Shown one piece after another: positions 1 to 9,553 of a stretch of DNA of 64,000 bases (the stretch's first letter is position 1; the number at the start of each line of letters is the position of its first letter). The translations under genes and the position numbers were made by a program. The stretch is from Psychrobacillus glaciei (GTDB taxonomy: Bacteria; Bacillota; Bacilli; Bacillales_A; Planococcaceae), in assembly GCF_008973485.1 (NCBI RefSeq), contig NZ_CP031223.1, positions 3,297,501 through 3,361,500 on the forward strand, read 5' to 3'. Below the pieces are notes generated by a model. The model worked only from the letters and a program-made list of their open reading frames with translations. It was not told the DNA's origin and did not search any database.

Positions 1-252
1 AAATCTACTAGAAGAATCTCCGTATGTTAGCTCTTTTACAAGTCCTGCTTCTCTAAAAACACGCAAGTTATTATAGACAGTTGCAACACTCATACTTGGA
101 AATTTACTTTCAAGCGCTTTATATATATCGTCCGCGGTTGGATGTGACATGGATTGGATGATAAATTCCAATATCGCATGGCGCTGAGGTGTAATTCGTA
201 CACCAGTTGATTTTAATGTATCTAAAGCATCTCTTAAATGTACTTCCGTCAT
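1..252 (-). CDS. perR: Peroxide-responsive repressor PerR (Fur family), C-terminus beyond window
   Basis: Fur-family metalloregulator that senses peroxide by metal-catalysed oxidation and represses peroxide-defence genes. The 84 codons visible translate as [14 protein letters not shown]...[13 protein letters not shown]..., then a winged-helix region with TADDIYKAL and [23 protein letters not shown], the Fur/PerR DNA-recognition pattern; the metal-binding C-terminal half lies outside the window. The ATG at 252 follows GAGAGGTG. PerR rather than Fur is favoured by the neighbours (bcp and hemL, as in the B. subtilis gsaB-ygaF-perR order) and by a near-perfect PerR box just upstream, suggesting autoregulation. 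It lies downstream of the 2-hydroxyacid dehydrogenase on the same strand but has its own promoter region. Confidence 0.9.
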   Translation of the reverse strand, partial: MTEVHLRDALDTLKSTGVRITPQRHAILEFIIQSMSHPTADDIYKALESKFPSMSVATVYNNLRVFREAGLVKELTYGDSSSRF

Positions 253-285
253 CGCAATGCACCTCTCTTCATATTTACTATTAGT

Positions 286-300
286 TTATAATCGTTATAA
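286..300. promoter_or_regulatory. PerR box upstream of perR
   Basis: TTATAATCGTTATAA matches the 7-1-7 PerR consensus TTATAATNATTATAA at 14 of 15 positions. It lies 34 bp before the perR start codon, consistent with autorepression as known in Bacillus. Confidence 0.8.
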
Positions 301-364
301 TAAGTATAAAGAATGAAGGCATGAGCTGTCAAACTTTTAAAGTATAAGGAAATAAGAACCGTCC

Positions 365-1309
365 TTAGTATCCCTTTTCCAGATCAATCATATTCTCCAT
401 TCGATTGTTCCCCTCTATCCACTTCGACAAGTTTTTTGTAAATATATCTAAAGCCCTTACGACATATTGTGAGGAATGGCTAGAAACATGAGGAGAGACA
501 ATCACATTGTCCATCTTCCAGAAAGGATGTCCTTCTGGAAGTGGTTCGTTTTCAAAGACATCTAGCACTGCATACGCCATACACTCATCCTTTAGTGCCC
601 GAAGCAGTTCTTCCTCTTTCACCACGTCGCCTCTTCCAAAATTCATAAAGATAGCTGTTCGCTTCATACAATGAAAATGCTCGTAAGTAAATAAATGACG
701 AGTTTCTGTTGTGCTAGGCAAAATAGAAAGGACAATATCTGCAGTTGGAAGCAACTCATCCAATTGAGAAAAAGAAATCATTTCATTCATATAATTTGCT
801 GATTCTCCACTTCTATTACACCCTATTGTATGAACACCAAAAGCTTGCAGAATTCTCGCTACTTCACCACCAATTGCTCCAGGACCTACTATTAATGCAG
901 TTGCACCAAAGAGCTCAGATGAATTCACTTTTTTAGACCATTCAGCGTTTCTTTGATTTTCAGCAATTGTAGGAAGAGATTTTTTTATCGATAAAATATG
1001 AGCAAGAATCGATTCTGCCATAGGTGTTTTATGAATTCCTCTTACATTCGTCACAAGTATATTCCGATCAGCTATTTCCTTCAGTGGCATTTTTTCTAAT
1101 CCAGCTGAAGCGACCATAATCCATTTTAAGTGGTGCGCTGATGCAATATGACATGCTTGCAAATCCTCGCCATAAGTAACGAATATATCTGCAGTTTTTA
1201 ATGTTTCTTCATCAAATGGTTTTTGAAAGATAAATTCTGCATTCGGAAATTCTTCTATTAAATTTACTTGTTGATCAGGGTTAGGTAAAAAAGAAAATAA
1301 TATCTTCAT
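365..1309 (-). CDS. D-isomer-specific 2-hydroxyacid dehydrogenase
   Basis: NAD(P)-dependent oxidoreductase expected to interconvert a 2-keto acid and a D-2-hydroxy acid in the cytosol. At 314 aa it has the family layout: substrate domain, Rossmann motif GPGAIG at residues 142-147, then catalytic Arg226 (in NFGRGD), Glu255 and His274 (in SPHVSSH). The ATG at 1309 follows GGAGAA and starts 3 bp after the bcp stop, so it is probably cotranscribed with bcp. The actual substrate (glyoxylate, hydroxypyruvate, phosphoglycerate or other) cannot be read from the sequence. It is shorter than PdxB/SerA and has no ACT domain. Confidence 0.85.
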   Translation of the reverse strand: MKILFSFLPNPDQQVNLIEEFPNAEFIFQKPFDEETLKTADIFVTYGEDLQACHIASAHHLKWIMVASAGLEKMPLKEIADRNILVTNVRGIHKTPMAESILAHILSIKKSLPTIAENQRNAEWSKKVNSSELFGATALIVGPGAIGGEVARILQAFGVHTIGCNRSGESANYMNEMISFSQLDELLPTADIVLSILPSTTETRHLFTYEHFHCMKRTAIFMNFGRGDVVKEEELLRALKDECMAYAVLDVFENEPLPEGHPFWKMDNVIVSPHVSSHSSQYVVRALDIFTKNLSKWIEGNNRMENMIDLEKGY

Positions 1310-1312
1310 TTT

Positions 1313-1795
1313 TCATTCTCCATTGTTTAAAATATCTTTTAATGTTTTAAGTGCTTCTTCTACATGGCCATTTACTTTGACTTTGCGCCATTCCTTTACA
1401 ATTGTTCCTGTTGGATCAATTAAAAAGGTAGATCGTTGGATTCCCATATATTCTTTACCGAACATCTTTTTCAAACCCCAGACACCGTAAGCTTCCGATA
1501 CTTCATGTGTATCGTCGATTAATAATGAGAAGGGTAAACCATGCTTTTGGATAAACTTTGTATGTGCTTTTTCATCATCGGCACTTACACCTAAAATGAC
1601 AGCATTCAATTCACTAAAAGCATCATGTGTATCTCTAAAATCACATGCTTCCGTCGTACAACCTGGAGTCGAATCTTTAGGGTAGAAATAAAGTAAGACA
1701 TATTTCTTTCCTGCAAAATCATTTAACGAGATTATTTCCCCACGCTCATTTTTCAATGAAAATTTAGGTGCAATCATTCCTTCAAGTATTTGCAT
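1313..1795 (-). CDS. bcp: Thioredoxin-dependent peroxiredoxin, BCP/PrxQ type (YgaF-like)
   Basis: Thiol peroxidase reducing hydroperoxides with thioredoxin. The motif PGCTTEACDF gives the peroxidatic Cys and a resolving Cys five residues later, typical of BCP/PrxQ; the following core (VILGVSADDEKAHTKF, RSTFLIDPTGTIVKEWRKV) also fits. The start is the ATG at 1795 (MQILEG), preceded by GGGAGGAA; the open frame runs further upstream but that part has no family similarity. At 160 aa it is normal length. It lies in the same strand group as perR and is divergent from hemL, as around B. subtilis ygaF. No PerR box was found in the intergenic region. Confidence 0.93.
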   Translation of the reverse strand: MQILEGMIAPKFSLKNERGEIISLNDFAGKKYVLLYFYPKDSTPGCTTEACDFRDTHDAFSELNAVILGVSADDEKAHTKFIQKHGLPFSLLIDDTHEVSEAYGVWGLKKMFGKEYMGIQRSTFLIDPTGTIVKEWRKVKVNGHVEEALKTLKDILNNGE

Positions 1796-1923
1796 ATAAA
1801 TATTCCTCCCTCTATTACTGACTCTATCGTATCGAAGTTTACCAGTTTGTTCAATTTTTCTTTCGCATTTTTCATTAAAATTGACTACAATAGATAAAGA
1901 CAAATTAAGCGGAGGTTTTACAA

Positions 1924-3219
1924 GTGGAACGGATTTTATCTGAACAAATACATGCAGAAGCACTCAAACATATCGTAGGTGGCGTGAACAGCCCCTCTAG
2001 ATCCTATAAAGCTGTGGGCGGAGGAGCTCCAACCGTTATGGATAGAGCGGAAGGTGCTTATTTTTATGACGTCGATGGCAATAAATATATCGATTATTTA
2101 GCTGCATACGGCCCTATCATAACAGGTCACGCACATCCACATATTACAGAAGCAATCACAAGAGCAGCACAAACAGGATTACTTTATGGAACACCAACAA
2201 AACATGAAGTATCATTTGCTAAAATGTTAAAAGAAGCTATCCCTTCCATGGATAAAGTACGTTTTGTAAACTCGGGTACGGAAGCTGTTATGACAACTAT
2301 TCGCGTAGCCAGAGCTTATACAGGAAGAACGAAAGTAATGAAGTTCGCGGGATGTTACCACGGACATTCGGACTTAGTGTTAGTTGCAGCTGGATCAGGC
2401 CCCGCTACACTTGGTACTCCTGATTCTGCAGGTGTTCCTAAAGCGATTGCCGAAGAAGTTATTACAATTCCATTTAATGATCCAAAGGCATATGAAGCAG
2501 CAATGGAAAAATGGGGAGAAGAATTAGCTTGTATTCTGGTTGAACCAATAGTAGGGAATTTCGGAATGGTAGAGCCTAATGAAGGATTCCTACCGTTAGT
2601 TCACAAGATGGCAAAAGAAAAAGGCACTTTAGTTGTATATGATGAAGTAATTACAGCCTTCCGTTTTCATTATGGAGCTGCGTCAACCATGCTCGACCAA
2701 AAACCTGATTTAACTGCTCTTGGGAAAATTATTGGTGGAGGTCTTCCAATTGGAGCTTACGGTGGTAAAAAAGAAATAATGGAACAAGTTGCACCACTTG
2801 GACCTGCTTACCAAGCGGGAACTATGGCCGGAAATCCAGCTTCTATGCAAGCGGGCATAGCTTGTCTAGAAGTTTTACAAACTCCTGGAGTTTATGAGGA
2901 ACTTGATAGACTTGGCGCCGTTTTAGAAGTTGGTATTTTAGATGCTGCTAAAAAAAATAATATAACAATTACGATTAATCGTATAAAAGGTGCTCTTTCT
3001 GTTTATTTTACGGACGTAAAAGTAGTAAATTATGAACAAGCAGAAGCTACAGACGGAGAGATGTTCGGTAAGTTCTTTAAGCTAATGCTTGAACAAGGAA
3101 TCAACCTTGCACCTTCCAAATACGAAGCATGGTTTATAACAACTGCTCATACAGAAGATGATATAAGAGAAACGATTATTGCCGTGGATCATGCATTCGG
3201 TCAGTTGCAACAATTATGA
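1924..3219 (+). CDS. hemL: Glutamate-1-semialdehyde 2,1-aminomutase (GsaB/HemL2 type)
   Basis: PLP-dependent aminomutase converting glutamate-1-semialdehyde to 5-aminolevulinate for haem synthesis. The 431 aa follow the family throughout, with [15 protein letters not shown], the CYHGHSD loop, YDEVITAFR, and PLP lysine K268 in ALGKIIGGG. The start is GTG at 1924 behind GGAGG. It stands alone rather than in a hem operon, which together with position matches the second Bacillus paralogue gsaB, so a backup or conditional role is likely. The next gene starts 22 bp downstream and is probably cotranscribed. Confidence 0.93.
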   Translation: MERILSEQIHAEALKHIVGGVNSPSRSYKAVGGGAPTVMDRAEGAYFYDVDGNKYIDYLAAYGPIITGHAHPHITEAITRAAQTGLLYGTPTKHEVSFAKMLKEAIPSMDKVRFVNSGTEAVMTTIRVARAYTGRTKVMKFAGCYHGHSDLVLVAAGSGPATLGTPDSAGVPKAIAEEVITIPFNDPKAYEAAMEKWGEELACILVEPIVGNFGMVEPNEGFLPLVHKMAKEKGTLVVYDEVITAFRFHYGAASTMLDQKPDLTALGKIIGGGLPIGAYGGKKEIMEQVAPLGPAYQAGTMAGNPASMQAGIACLEVLQTPGVYEELDRLGAVLEVGILDAAKKNNITITINRIKGALSVYFTDVKVVNYEQAEATDGEMFGKFFKLMLEQGINLAPSKYEAWFITTAHTEDDIRETIIAVDHAFGQLQQL

Positions 3220-3241
3220 ATGAAATGAAAGGTAGGATTAA

Positions 3242-4324
3242 ATGAAATTAGGAGCTCGCGTATTTAAAACTGGAGTAGCGATCGTTTTCTCGTTATTCAT
3301 TGCGGACTTACTCCAGCTACCTAGTCCTGTCTTTGCAGGAATAGCTGCGATTTTTGCAATTCAGCCTTCTATTTATAGATCCTATTTGACTGTCATTGAG
3401 CAAGTACAATCTAATCTAATTGGAGCAGCAATAGCCGTTATTTTCGCTCTAGTTTTTGGGAATCATTTTATAGCGGTAGGATTCGCTGCAATTATTGCAA
3501 TTATGATTATGCTAAAATTCAAACTTGAAAAAACAATTTCTTTAGCACTTGTAACTGTAATTGCAATAATGGAAGTGCAAAGCGATGCCTTTATTACATT
3601 CGCATTAATAAGATTCTCTACCATTCTTGTAGGTGTTATATCCGCATTTATTGTTAATTTAATATTCTTACCTCCCAAGTTTGAAACGAAACTATTCAAT
3701 GCGATTCACTATACGCAAGATGAAATTATTCGTTGGATTCGAATTGCTGTTAGACAGGCTTCCGATCACAGTTCTACTAAACAGTCAATCAACCACCTAA
3801 AAGGTCGTCTTAGTAGAATCGATCAAATTTATTTATTTTTTAAGGAAGAACGCGGTTATACAAAAAATGCCATTCATACAAAAGGTCGAAAGTTAGTTGT
3901 TTACCGCGAACTAATCACTACGTCCTACAAAAGTTTGGATGTCTTAAAAAGGTTGCATCTCCATGAAAATGAACTTTTAAGACTTCCAGAGCATTTTCGA
4001 ATGATGATAAAAGAACGGTTAGATGCTCTTTTGACCTACCATGAACAATTACATTTGAAATTCATCGGGAAGTTAAAACCAGAACATATGGATTGGAATG
4101 GGTCTGAAGCATTTATGCAGAGGCAAGAAGTGATGGATATCTTTGTACAACAAATTGCATTGACTCGTATTGAAGAAGAATTTTCAACTTACCATTTACT
4201 TCATTTATTATCATCTATTTTAAAATACGAAGAGCAATTAGAACATATCGACACACTAATTACTTCCTATCAAAACTTTCATCACTCGGAGTTAACTGTT
4301 CAAATAGAAGAAACTCCTTACTAA
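3242..4324 (+). CDS. ygaE: FUSC/aromatic-acid-exporter-like membrane protein (YgaE-like)
   Basis: 360-aa integral membrane protein. The N-terminal ~140 residues hold about four hydrophobic segments with the LPSPVFAGIAAIFAIQP and ERT/LIGAAIA pattern of the ArAE_1/FUSC family; the remaining ~220 residues are soluble and helical (RLSRIDQIYLFFKEERGYTK..., RLDALLTYHEQLHLKFIGKL). Family members are proposed small-acid exporters, but no substrate can be assigned. ATG at 3242 follows GAAAGGTAGG. Length and position beside gsaB match B. subtilis YgaE. Its 3' end runs straight into an interspersed repeat that supplies its terminator. Confidence 0.75.
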   Translation: MKLGARVFKTGVAIVFSLFIADLLQLPSPVFAGIAAIFAIQPSIYRSYLTVIEQVQSNLIGAAIAVIFALVFGNHFIAVGFAAIIAIMIMLKFKLEKTISLALVTVIAIMEVQSDAFITFALIRFSTILVGVISAFIVNLIFLPPKFETKLFNAIHYTQDEIIRWIRIAVRQASDHSSTKQSINHLKGRLSRIDQIYLFFKEERGYTKNAIHTKGRKLVVYRELITTSYKSLDVLKRLHLHENELLRLPEHFRMMIKERLDALLTYHEQLHLKFIGKLKPEHMDWNGSEAFMQRQEVMDIFVQQIALTRIEEEFSTYHLLHLLSSILKYEEQLEHIDTLITSYQNFHHSELTVQIEETPY

Positions 4325-4326
4325 GA

Positions 4327-4632
4327 AAAATGCTAGTGTCCTTTAAGTGCATCTTGTCTTTACTATTTCCTGAGTGCTTTGGACTAAACATTGGCTACAC
4401 TATTACCTTTAGGGCTATGGATCGTGAAGTGACTACGTCACTTCACGATCCATTTTTTACATTAATCTTATTGCGGGTGTTTGTCCGTTGCCCTCTTGGT
4501 GTATCTAAAGACATGATGTATTAGGTTTGGTTAATGATAGATTAGAAACTTTTCAATTCTTTTAAAAGCGGACGAAGATTCAATTTCGTCCGCTCAACGC
4601 TTCTTTATTAATAGATGGCTATCTATTTCTTT
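4327..4632 (+). repeat. Interspersed repeat family A, copy 1 (full length)
   Basis: About 306 bp shared with 17469-17777 and, in part, with 24950-25183, 51637-51775 and 52085-52135. Order of landmarks: CCTTTAAGTGCA, GAGTGCTTTGGAC, CTACACTATTACC, hairpin H1 (4417-4453) with T-run, a TTTGTCCG...GCCCTCTT segment, ATTAGGTTTGG, then hairpin H2 with arms AGCGGACGAA (4567-4576) and TTCGTCCGCT (4585-4594). It begins three bases after the ygaE stop. A 64-codon open frame inside (4330-4524) is a repeat by-product, not a gene. The rest of the gap to 4760 holds nothing recognisable. Confidence 0.85.
4417..4460 (+). terminator. Terminator H1 within repeat A copy 1
   Basis: Perfect 17-bp stem (4417-4433 with 4437-4453), 3-nt loop, then TTTTTT. 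Placed about 90 bp after ygaE, so it likely ends the hemL-ygaE transcript. The arms differ from the homologous stem at 17559 at five positions, all compensated. Confidence 0.8.
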
Positions 4633-4759
4633 TTAGTGTCAAGTCTAATGAGAAAAAGCTTTTTAGAATTCAAGAATTGCATAACCAGGTCCATTGTTTA
4701 ACACTTTATGGCACTTGGAGACCAATTGCACTGGAACCGAGACTAATCCAATTCAAAGA

Positions 4760-5488
4760 TTAGTTCTCTGATACTAATCTTACAAATTCAGCATAACTCG
4801 GAAAAGAGTCCGATTCAGGAATTTCATTATATGAATAATTTTTAAAAACTCCTACTATATCTAGTTGACCATCTTCAGGTAATGTATCTAATTTGTCGCC
4901 CAATGATTTTCTTAATTCTTCATCATTTTTAATATCAAAGAAGATACTTCCTTTTTCAAATTGCCATAACGTGTGTGGCATGGTCTCTAAATTCTCACTC
5001 ACTATTAAGGAATATTCAATTCCTCTACGAATAATGGAGCCTTTGACTTCGAATTCACCAGCGAATTTTATAAAATAAGCTGTTGCGTCATTAATTGCTT
5101 CCGTTTTTACATCTGAAACAATTAGATCAGCGATTTGGTTATTCATTTTTACTTGATCGGGAGAAAAAATACTTAAAGTACTGGCAATGGTACGATTATT
5201 CGAAATAGGAAATTCAAATACCTTCTGATAACGATTAATTATTTCTTTATGACTCTCATTTTCGAATTGTAATGAAGTTACTTTATTAGTAAATTGATCA
5301 TTTTCCCTAGATGCTTCCAAGTTAGCTATTTTTAAATCTATTTCTAATTCCTCTTTAGCTACTAATAATTTTGCATTTTCTTTCTTTAATTGCTCGTTTT
5401 CTTGTTTTAAATCATTCTCAGACCCATCATTAGAACATCCACTCATATTCAATATAGAAAGTATGATAATCACATATAAATATTTCAT
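4760..5488 (-). CDS. Putative coiled-coil lipoprotein, unknown function
   Basis: 242 aa from the ATG at 5488 (GGGAG seven bases upstream). A short signal peptide ends in a lipobox LNMSGC, so export and lipid attachment are predicted. Residues ~25-90 are strongly heptad-like (NDLKQENEQLKKENAKLL...), a coiled coil; the C-terminal ~130 residues look globular and end with SFPSYAEFVRLVSEN. I do not recognise the family. It stands alone, with repeat DNA on its downstream side. Confidence 0.75.
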   Translation of the reverse strand: MKYLYVIIILSILNMSGCSNDGSENDLKQENEQLKKENAKLLVAKEELEIDLKIANLEASRENDQFTNKVTSLQFENESHKEIINRYQKVFEFPISNNRTIASTLSIFSPDQVKMNNQIADLIVSDVKTEAINDATAYFIKFAGEFEVKGSIIRRGIEYSLIVSENLETMPHTLWQFEKGSIFFDIKNDEELRKSLGDKLDTLPEDGQLDIVGVFKNYSYNEIPESDSFPSYAEFVRLVSEN

Positions 5489-5664
5489 ATACACGCTCCC
5501 AGTTTCAGCTAGTCATCGTTTTTCATAATCCATTCGTTGTAAACCTGCAACCCGTTAGTTTAATAAGTTCACAAATCAGCATGATTTCCACTATCGGCGG
5601 ACGCTTCAATCAATAAAGAATTAAGTATTGTTCTTGTTTTAATAACTAAATGCTATTTATGAAA

Positions 5665-5880
5665 TTAACTTACATTAAAAAATAAATCTTCTAATTTTTC
5701 AAGTTCCGTTTCACTTATTTTTGCAGATACGATAGGACCTCTTATTTTAAATATTACGTATAGTTTCTCCGGTTCAAAAACAAGAGTTGTTAGATTTAAA
5801 AGAAAAGACTGTAGATAAACTCGATTTTCATCTAGTTTGTCTACAGTCTGAAATGTGTCACTTAGATATCTAGCCGACAC
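5665..5880 (-). CDS. Doubtful 71-codon ORF downstream of the app operon
   Basis: GTG-initiated frame starting 5 bp after the appC stop with no convincing ribosome binding site. Its first 30 codons overlap two inverted repeats (AATGTGTC...GACACATT, and the 5807-5848 terminator stem), which argues that this DNA is a terminator region. The rest (KLYVIFKIRG..., ETELEKLEDLFF) looks protein-like but matches nothing I know. It may be a gene remnant or chance. Confidence 0.25.
   Translation of the reverse strand: MSARYLSDTFQTVDKLDENRVYLQSFLLNLTTLVFEPEKLYVIFKIRGPIVSAKISETELEKLEDLFFNVS
5797..5848 (-). terminator. Terminator after the appDFABC operon
   Basis: 15-bp stem (5807-5821 with 5834-5848, one G-U) followed on the minus strand by TTTTCTTTT; lies 38 bp after the appC stop. 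Confidence 0.7.
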
Positions 5881-5885
5881 ATTTT

Positions 5886-6782
5886 TTAATTTTTCATGCG
5901 AGGATCAAGTGCATCACGTAGGCCATCACCCATTAAGTTAAACCCTAAAACAGTTAACATGATTGAAATTCCCGGAAAAAACATTGTCCATGGTGCAGTA
6001 CGTAAAACGACTCGGGCATCCGCTAACATTTTTCCCCATTCTGGTGCTGGTGCTTGTGCCCCTAATCCAAGAAACCCTAAAGCAGCTGCTTCAATTATAG
6101 CCGACGCAATAGCTAGCGTACCTGCCACAATTACAGGAGCCATGGAATTAGGCAAAATATGAGAAAACAAAATACGTATATCTTTCATTCCAATTGCTTT
6201 CGCCGATGTTATGTATTCCTCTTCTTTAATACTCAATACTTTTGAACGAATGAGTCGACCAAAGTTAGGAATATTAATGATAGCAATTGCGATTAATGCA
6301 TTTCGTAAAGATGGACCTAACACAGAAACAACCGCAATAGCCAATAATATACTCGGAAATGCTAGCAGTATATCAAAAGTTCGAGATATAATCATATCTA
6401 CCCATTTCCCATAGTAACCTGCAATTATACCTAAAATACTACCAACGACAACTGATCCAACTACAGAGAAGAAACCAACTCCAAGTGAAATTCTTGCTCC
6501 GTGAATAACACGTGAAAAAATATCACGGCCAAAGTCATCCGTACCAAACCAATACTTACTAGAAGGGGGTAACAGACGATCCTTTAAAAGCTGATCATTT
6601 ATGCCTTGTGGTGCTAATAAGGGTGCACAAATTGCCAAGAATATGAAAAAAAGAACAATCACTGCTCCAACAAGTGCAACTTTGTTTTTACTAAAGCTCC
6701 GCCAAGCATCTAACCAGGGACCGGTCGTTTTCTCTGGAAGCGTGACGGCATTAATAGGCGGATTCGGAACCATTTCAGACAT
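5886..6782 (-). CDS. appC: Oligopeptide ABC transporter permease, AppC/DppC type
   Basis: 298-aa inner-membrane permease of a peptide importer. An N-terminal tail precedes TM1 (KNKVALVGAVIVLFFIFLA), then the OppC-type N-domain with FGTDDFGRDIFSRVIHGARISL and the coupling EAA loop EEEYITSAKAIGMKDIRILFSHILPN. The C-terminus LGFNLMGDGLRDALDPRMK is the usual family ending. It is the last gene of a five-gene operon, 15 bp after appB and ahead of a strong terminator. Confidence 0.92.
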   Translation of the reverse strand: MSEMVPNPPINAVTLPEKTTGPWLDAWRSFSKNKVALVGAVIVLFFIFLAICAPLLAPQGINDQLLKDRLLPPSSKYWFGTDDFGRDIFSRVIHGARISLGVGFFSVVGSVVVGSILGIIAGYYGKWVDMIISRTFDILLAFPSILLAIAVVSVLGPSLRNALIAIAIINIPNFGRLIRSKVLSIKEEEYITSAKAIGMKDIRILFSHILPNSMAPVIVAGTLAIASAIIEAAALGFLGLGAQAPAPEWGKMLADARVVLRTAPWTMFFPGISIMLTVLGFNLMGDGLRDALDPRMKN

Positions 6783-6797
6783 ATCTCTTCCTCCTTT

Positions 6798-7802
6798 TTA
6801 GTCGTATTTAATCCTCGGATCGATAAGGCCATATAAAATATCCACGAAAAGATTAATCATGACAAAAATAAACGCTACAATTAATATTCCTGATTGAATG
6901 ACTGGATAATCTCTGAACTGTATAGCTTCATAAATGTATCTACCTATTCCCGGCCAACTAAATATGGTTTCTGTTAATATCGCTCCTCCAAGTAACAGCC
7001 CCATTTGAAGACCTATGACGGTTAATACTGGAATAATCGCATTTTTTAACGCATGTTTATAAACAACCCAAAACATCTTTTGTCCTTTTGCTCGTGCAGT
7101 TCGAACGTAATCCGTTCGCATTACCTCAAGCATACTAGATCTTGTCATACGAGCAATAATAGCCATTGGGATAGTGGCAAGTGCAATGCCTGGCAAAACT
7201 AAATGCTTCAATACCTGTCCTAACTGATCGAATCGGCCATTTAGAATAGTATCAAGTACATACAAGTTTGTCATAGCGGAGACAGGATTCCTTGCTTCCT
7301 CTCTTCCAGATGTAGGAAGCCAATGAAGTTCAATTCCAAAAAGCCATTGCTCCATTAAACCTAGCCAAAAGATAGGCATAGATACGCCAATTAATGCTAT
7401 TACCATCGCCAAATAATCAAACCAAGAATTTTGGAACCAAGCTGAAATAATCCCTGCATTAACGCCAATAACTACTGCAATAAGTATAGCGAAGAATGCT
7501 AATTCAAAAGTAGCTGCTAAATAAGGCCATACTTCCTTCGTAACAGGTTGAACCGTTCGCATCGATTCCCCTAAATCTCCTTTAAAAAGACCAACTAAAT
7601 AATTGAAATATTGCGTATACCAAGGATTGTTCAAACCAAGCTTTATTTCTAAAGCTTCTATCGCTTCTTTCGATGCTAGCTGCCCTAATATAACTTGAGC
7701 TGGGTTTCCGGGTATAGCTCGAATAATCATAAAGACTAGAAAGGTCATACCGAGCAAAACGGGAATTAATTGTAATAGTCTTTTTCCGATATAGTGAAGC
7801 AT
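6798..7802 (-). CDS. appB: Oligopeptide ABC transporter permease, AppB/DppB type
   Basis: 334-aa permease partner of AppC. It opens with LHYIGKRLLQLIPVLLGMTFLVF, has the family's AIPGNPAQVILG and GLNNPWYTQYFNYL signatures, and the EAA loop MRTDYVRTARAKGQKMFWVVYKHALKNA; the end LFVDILYGLIDPRIKYD is typical. The start is the ATG at 7802, because GAGAGGTG sits six bases upstream; an ATG 18 bp earlier lies inside that site. Cotranscribed with the binding protein upstream and appC downstream. Confidence 0.92.
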   Translation of the reverse strand: MLHYIGKRLLQLIPVLLGMTFLVFMIIRAIPGNPAQVILGQLASKEAIEALEIKLGLNNPWYTQYFNYLVGLFKGDLGESMRTVQPVTKEVWPYLAATFELAFFAILIAVVIGVNAGIISAWFQNSWFDYLAMVIALIGVSMPIFWLGLMEQWLFGIELHWLPTSGREEARNPVSAMTNLYVLDTILNGRFDQLGQVLKHLVLPGIALATIPMAIIARMTRSSMLEVMRTDYVRTARAKGQKMFWVVYKHALKNAIIPVLTVIGLQMGLLLGGAILTETIFSWPGIGRYIYEAIQFRDYPVIQSGILIVAFIFVMINLFVDILYGLIDPRIKYD

Positions 7803-7869
7803 TGTCTTCACCTCTCTCATATAAATAAGAAAAGGGAGAAATCACGAAGACCTCTCCCCTTCAAGCTTA

Positions 7870-9513
7870 TTACTTAAAGTCGACGTAAGTTAACTTATCA
7901 GAACCAGTAGGATGTGGTTTGAAGTTTATCAAATCCGCTTTCCCAGCAAGTAATGGAGTTGAATGAGCAAGTGGTACCCAAGGAGCATCTTCAAAAATAA
8001 TTTCTTGAGCTTGCTTATACAAATCAATACGTTTATTCTCGTCTACTTCTGTTTGAGCTTCTATTAGGAGCTTGTGTAAGTCTTTGTTGTCATAATAAGC
8101 GTAGTTATTGCTTCCAATATTGTCACCGTCAAGTAGTACGTAGATGAAGTTATCTGCATCTCCGTTATCACCAGTCCAACCAAGCATGAATGCATCTGCT
8201 TCTCCGTTACGAGCTTTTTCTAAATAGGTTGCCCATTCGTACGAAACGATTTTTGCTTTAATGCCAATATCGGCTAAGTTCTTCTGAATAACTTCTGCAA
8301 CTTTTGCTCCATCTGGCATATATGGTCTTGGAACAGGCATTGCCCATAGTTCCATTTCAAATCCATCAGCAAGTCCTGCTTCTGCTAAAAGTTGTTTTGC
8401 TTTTTCTGGATTGTATTCATATCCAGGGATATCATCATTGTATCCACTAATAGATGATGGCATTGGGTTTTTGGCAATTTCTGCACGCCCTTCGAAAAAT
8501 GCATCAATGATCGATTGTTTGTCAATTGCATAGTTCATTGCTTGTCGTACTTTAACATTGTCAAATGGTGGACGAGTATTTGTTAATCCAAGGTATCCAA
8601 TATTCATAGATGGTCGTTCGAATAATTGTAAATTAGGATCTCCCTCTACCGTTTTTCCATCTGCTGGGTTTACTCCATCAGCTAAGTCAATAGCCCCAGA
8701 AAGTAGATCATTTAAACGAGCTGAGTTATCTGGAATTGCACGGAACACAATTTTGTCTAGCTTTGGATAACCCTTTTCCCAATAACCATCAAATTTTTCA
8801 ATTGTAACCGAATCATTACGTTTCCATTCAACAAATTTGAATGGACCAGTTCCTACTGGATTGTCACCAAATTTATCTCCATCTTTTTCAAATGCAGTTG
8901 GACTTGCAATACCAAATGGACTCATTGCAATATTTTTTAAGAATGGAGCTTGTGCACGTGTAAGTTTAAAAACAACCTTATTGTCGCCATCAGCAGTAAC
9001 GGAAGCGATTACGTGACCTTCATCCCCTTTAAAGCCACCAAACATAGATCCATAATACGGAAATTTGTCATCTGAACCGTTTGCCCAGCGTTCAAAGTTT
9101 TTCACTACAGCATCTGCGTTAAAGTCTGTTCCATCATGGAATTTTACCCCTTCACGCAAAGTAAATGTATAAGTTAGTCCATCATCTGATGGTTCCCATT
9201 TTGTTGCTAATCCTTCATGAATCGTTGTATCTTGTTCCCCAAAGTTTAACAGTGTTTCAAAAATGTTTTGAGTAACTTTGAAAGATTCCCCATCTGTTAC
9301 AGCAATAGGATCTAATGAAACAGAATCCCCACCACGACCAAAGATAAGTACTTTGTTGCCTGTAGATACAGACTCACCCTTAGAAGTTTCTTTATTATCT
9401 TTACTCGTGTTCTCTTTGCTATCTGAAGAATCATCAGAAGAACATGCGGCAAGCACTACAGTAACCGCCAACATCATTAATAGCAAAAATGGCCATATTT
9501 TCTTTTTTCTCAA
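7870..9513 (-). CDS. appA: Peptide-binding lipoprotein of the ABC importer (SBP family 5, AppA/DppE type)
   Basis: 547-aa extracytoplasmic solute-binding protein. The start is a TTG at 9513 (MRKKKIWPFLLL) preceded by GGAGGGG. The signal peptide ends in a lipobox VVLAACSS, followed by a Ser/Asp/Lys-rich linker. SBP_bac_5 features include LNFGEQDTTIHEGLATKWEPSDDGLTYTF, RQAMNYAIDKQSIIDAFF and the C-terminal LYKQAQEIIFEDAPWVPLAH. Position between the ATPases and permeases reproduces the appDFABC order. Peptide rather than nickel or haem is the best guess; the ligand is not readable. Confidence 0.9.
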   Translation of the reverse strand: MRKKKIWPFLLLMMLAVTVVLAACSSDDSSDSKENTSKDNKETSKGESVSTGNKVLIFGRGGDSVSLDPIAVTDGESFKVTQNIFETLLNFGEQDTTIHEGLATKWEPSDDGLTYTFTLREGVKFHDGTDFNADAVVKNFERWANGSDDKFPYYGSMFGGFKGDEGHVIASVTADGDNKVVFKLTRAQAPFLKNIAMSPFGIASPTAFEKDGDKFGDNPVGTGPFKFVEWKRNDSVTIEKFDGYWEKGYPKLDKIVFRAIPDNSARLNDLLSGAIDLADGVNPADGKTVEGDPNLQLFERPSMNIGYLGLTNTRPPFDNVKVRQAMNYAIDKQSIIDAFFEGRAEIAKNPMPSSISGYNDDIPGYEYNPEKAKQLLAEAGLADGFEMELWAMPVPRPYMPDGAKVAEVIQKNLADIGIKAKIVSYEWATYLEKARNGEADAFMLGWTGDNGDADNFIYVLLDGDNIGSNNYAYYDNKDLHKLLIEAQTEVDENKRIDLYKQAQEIIFEDAPWVPLAHSTPLLAGKADLINFKPHPTGSDKLTYVDFK

Positions 9514-9553
9514 ATTTACCCCTCCGTAAATTATATTATCAATGTTGCTCTGC

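Noticed and set aside
4330-4524. 64-codon plus-strand ORF after ygaE
   Set aside because: Lies inside repeat A, spans the terminator hairpin, has no ribosome site and is not open in copy 2.
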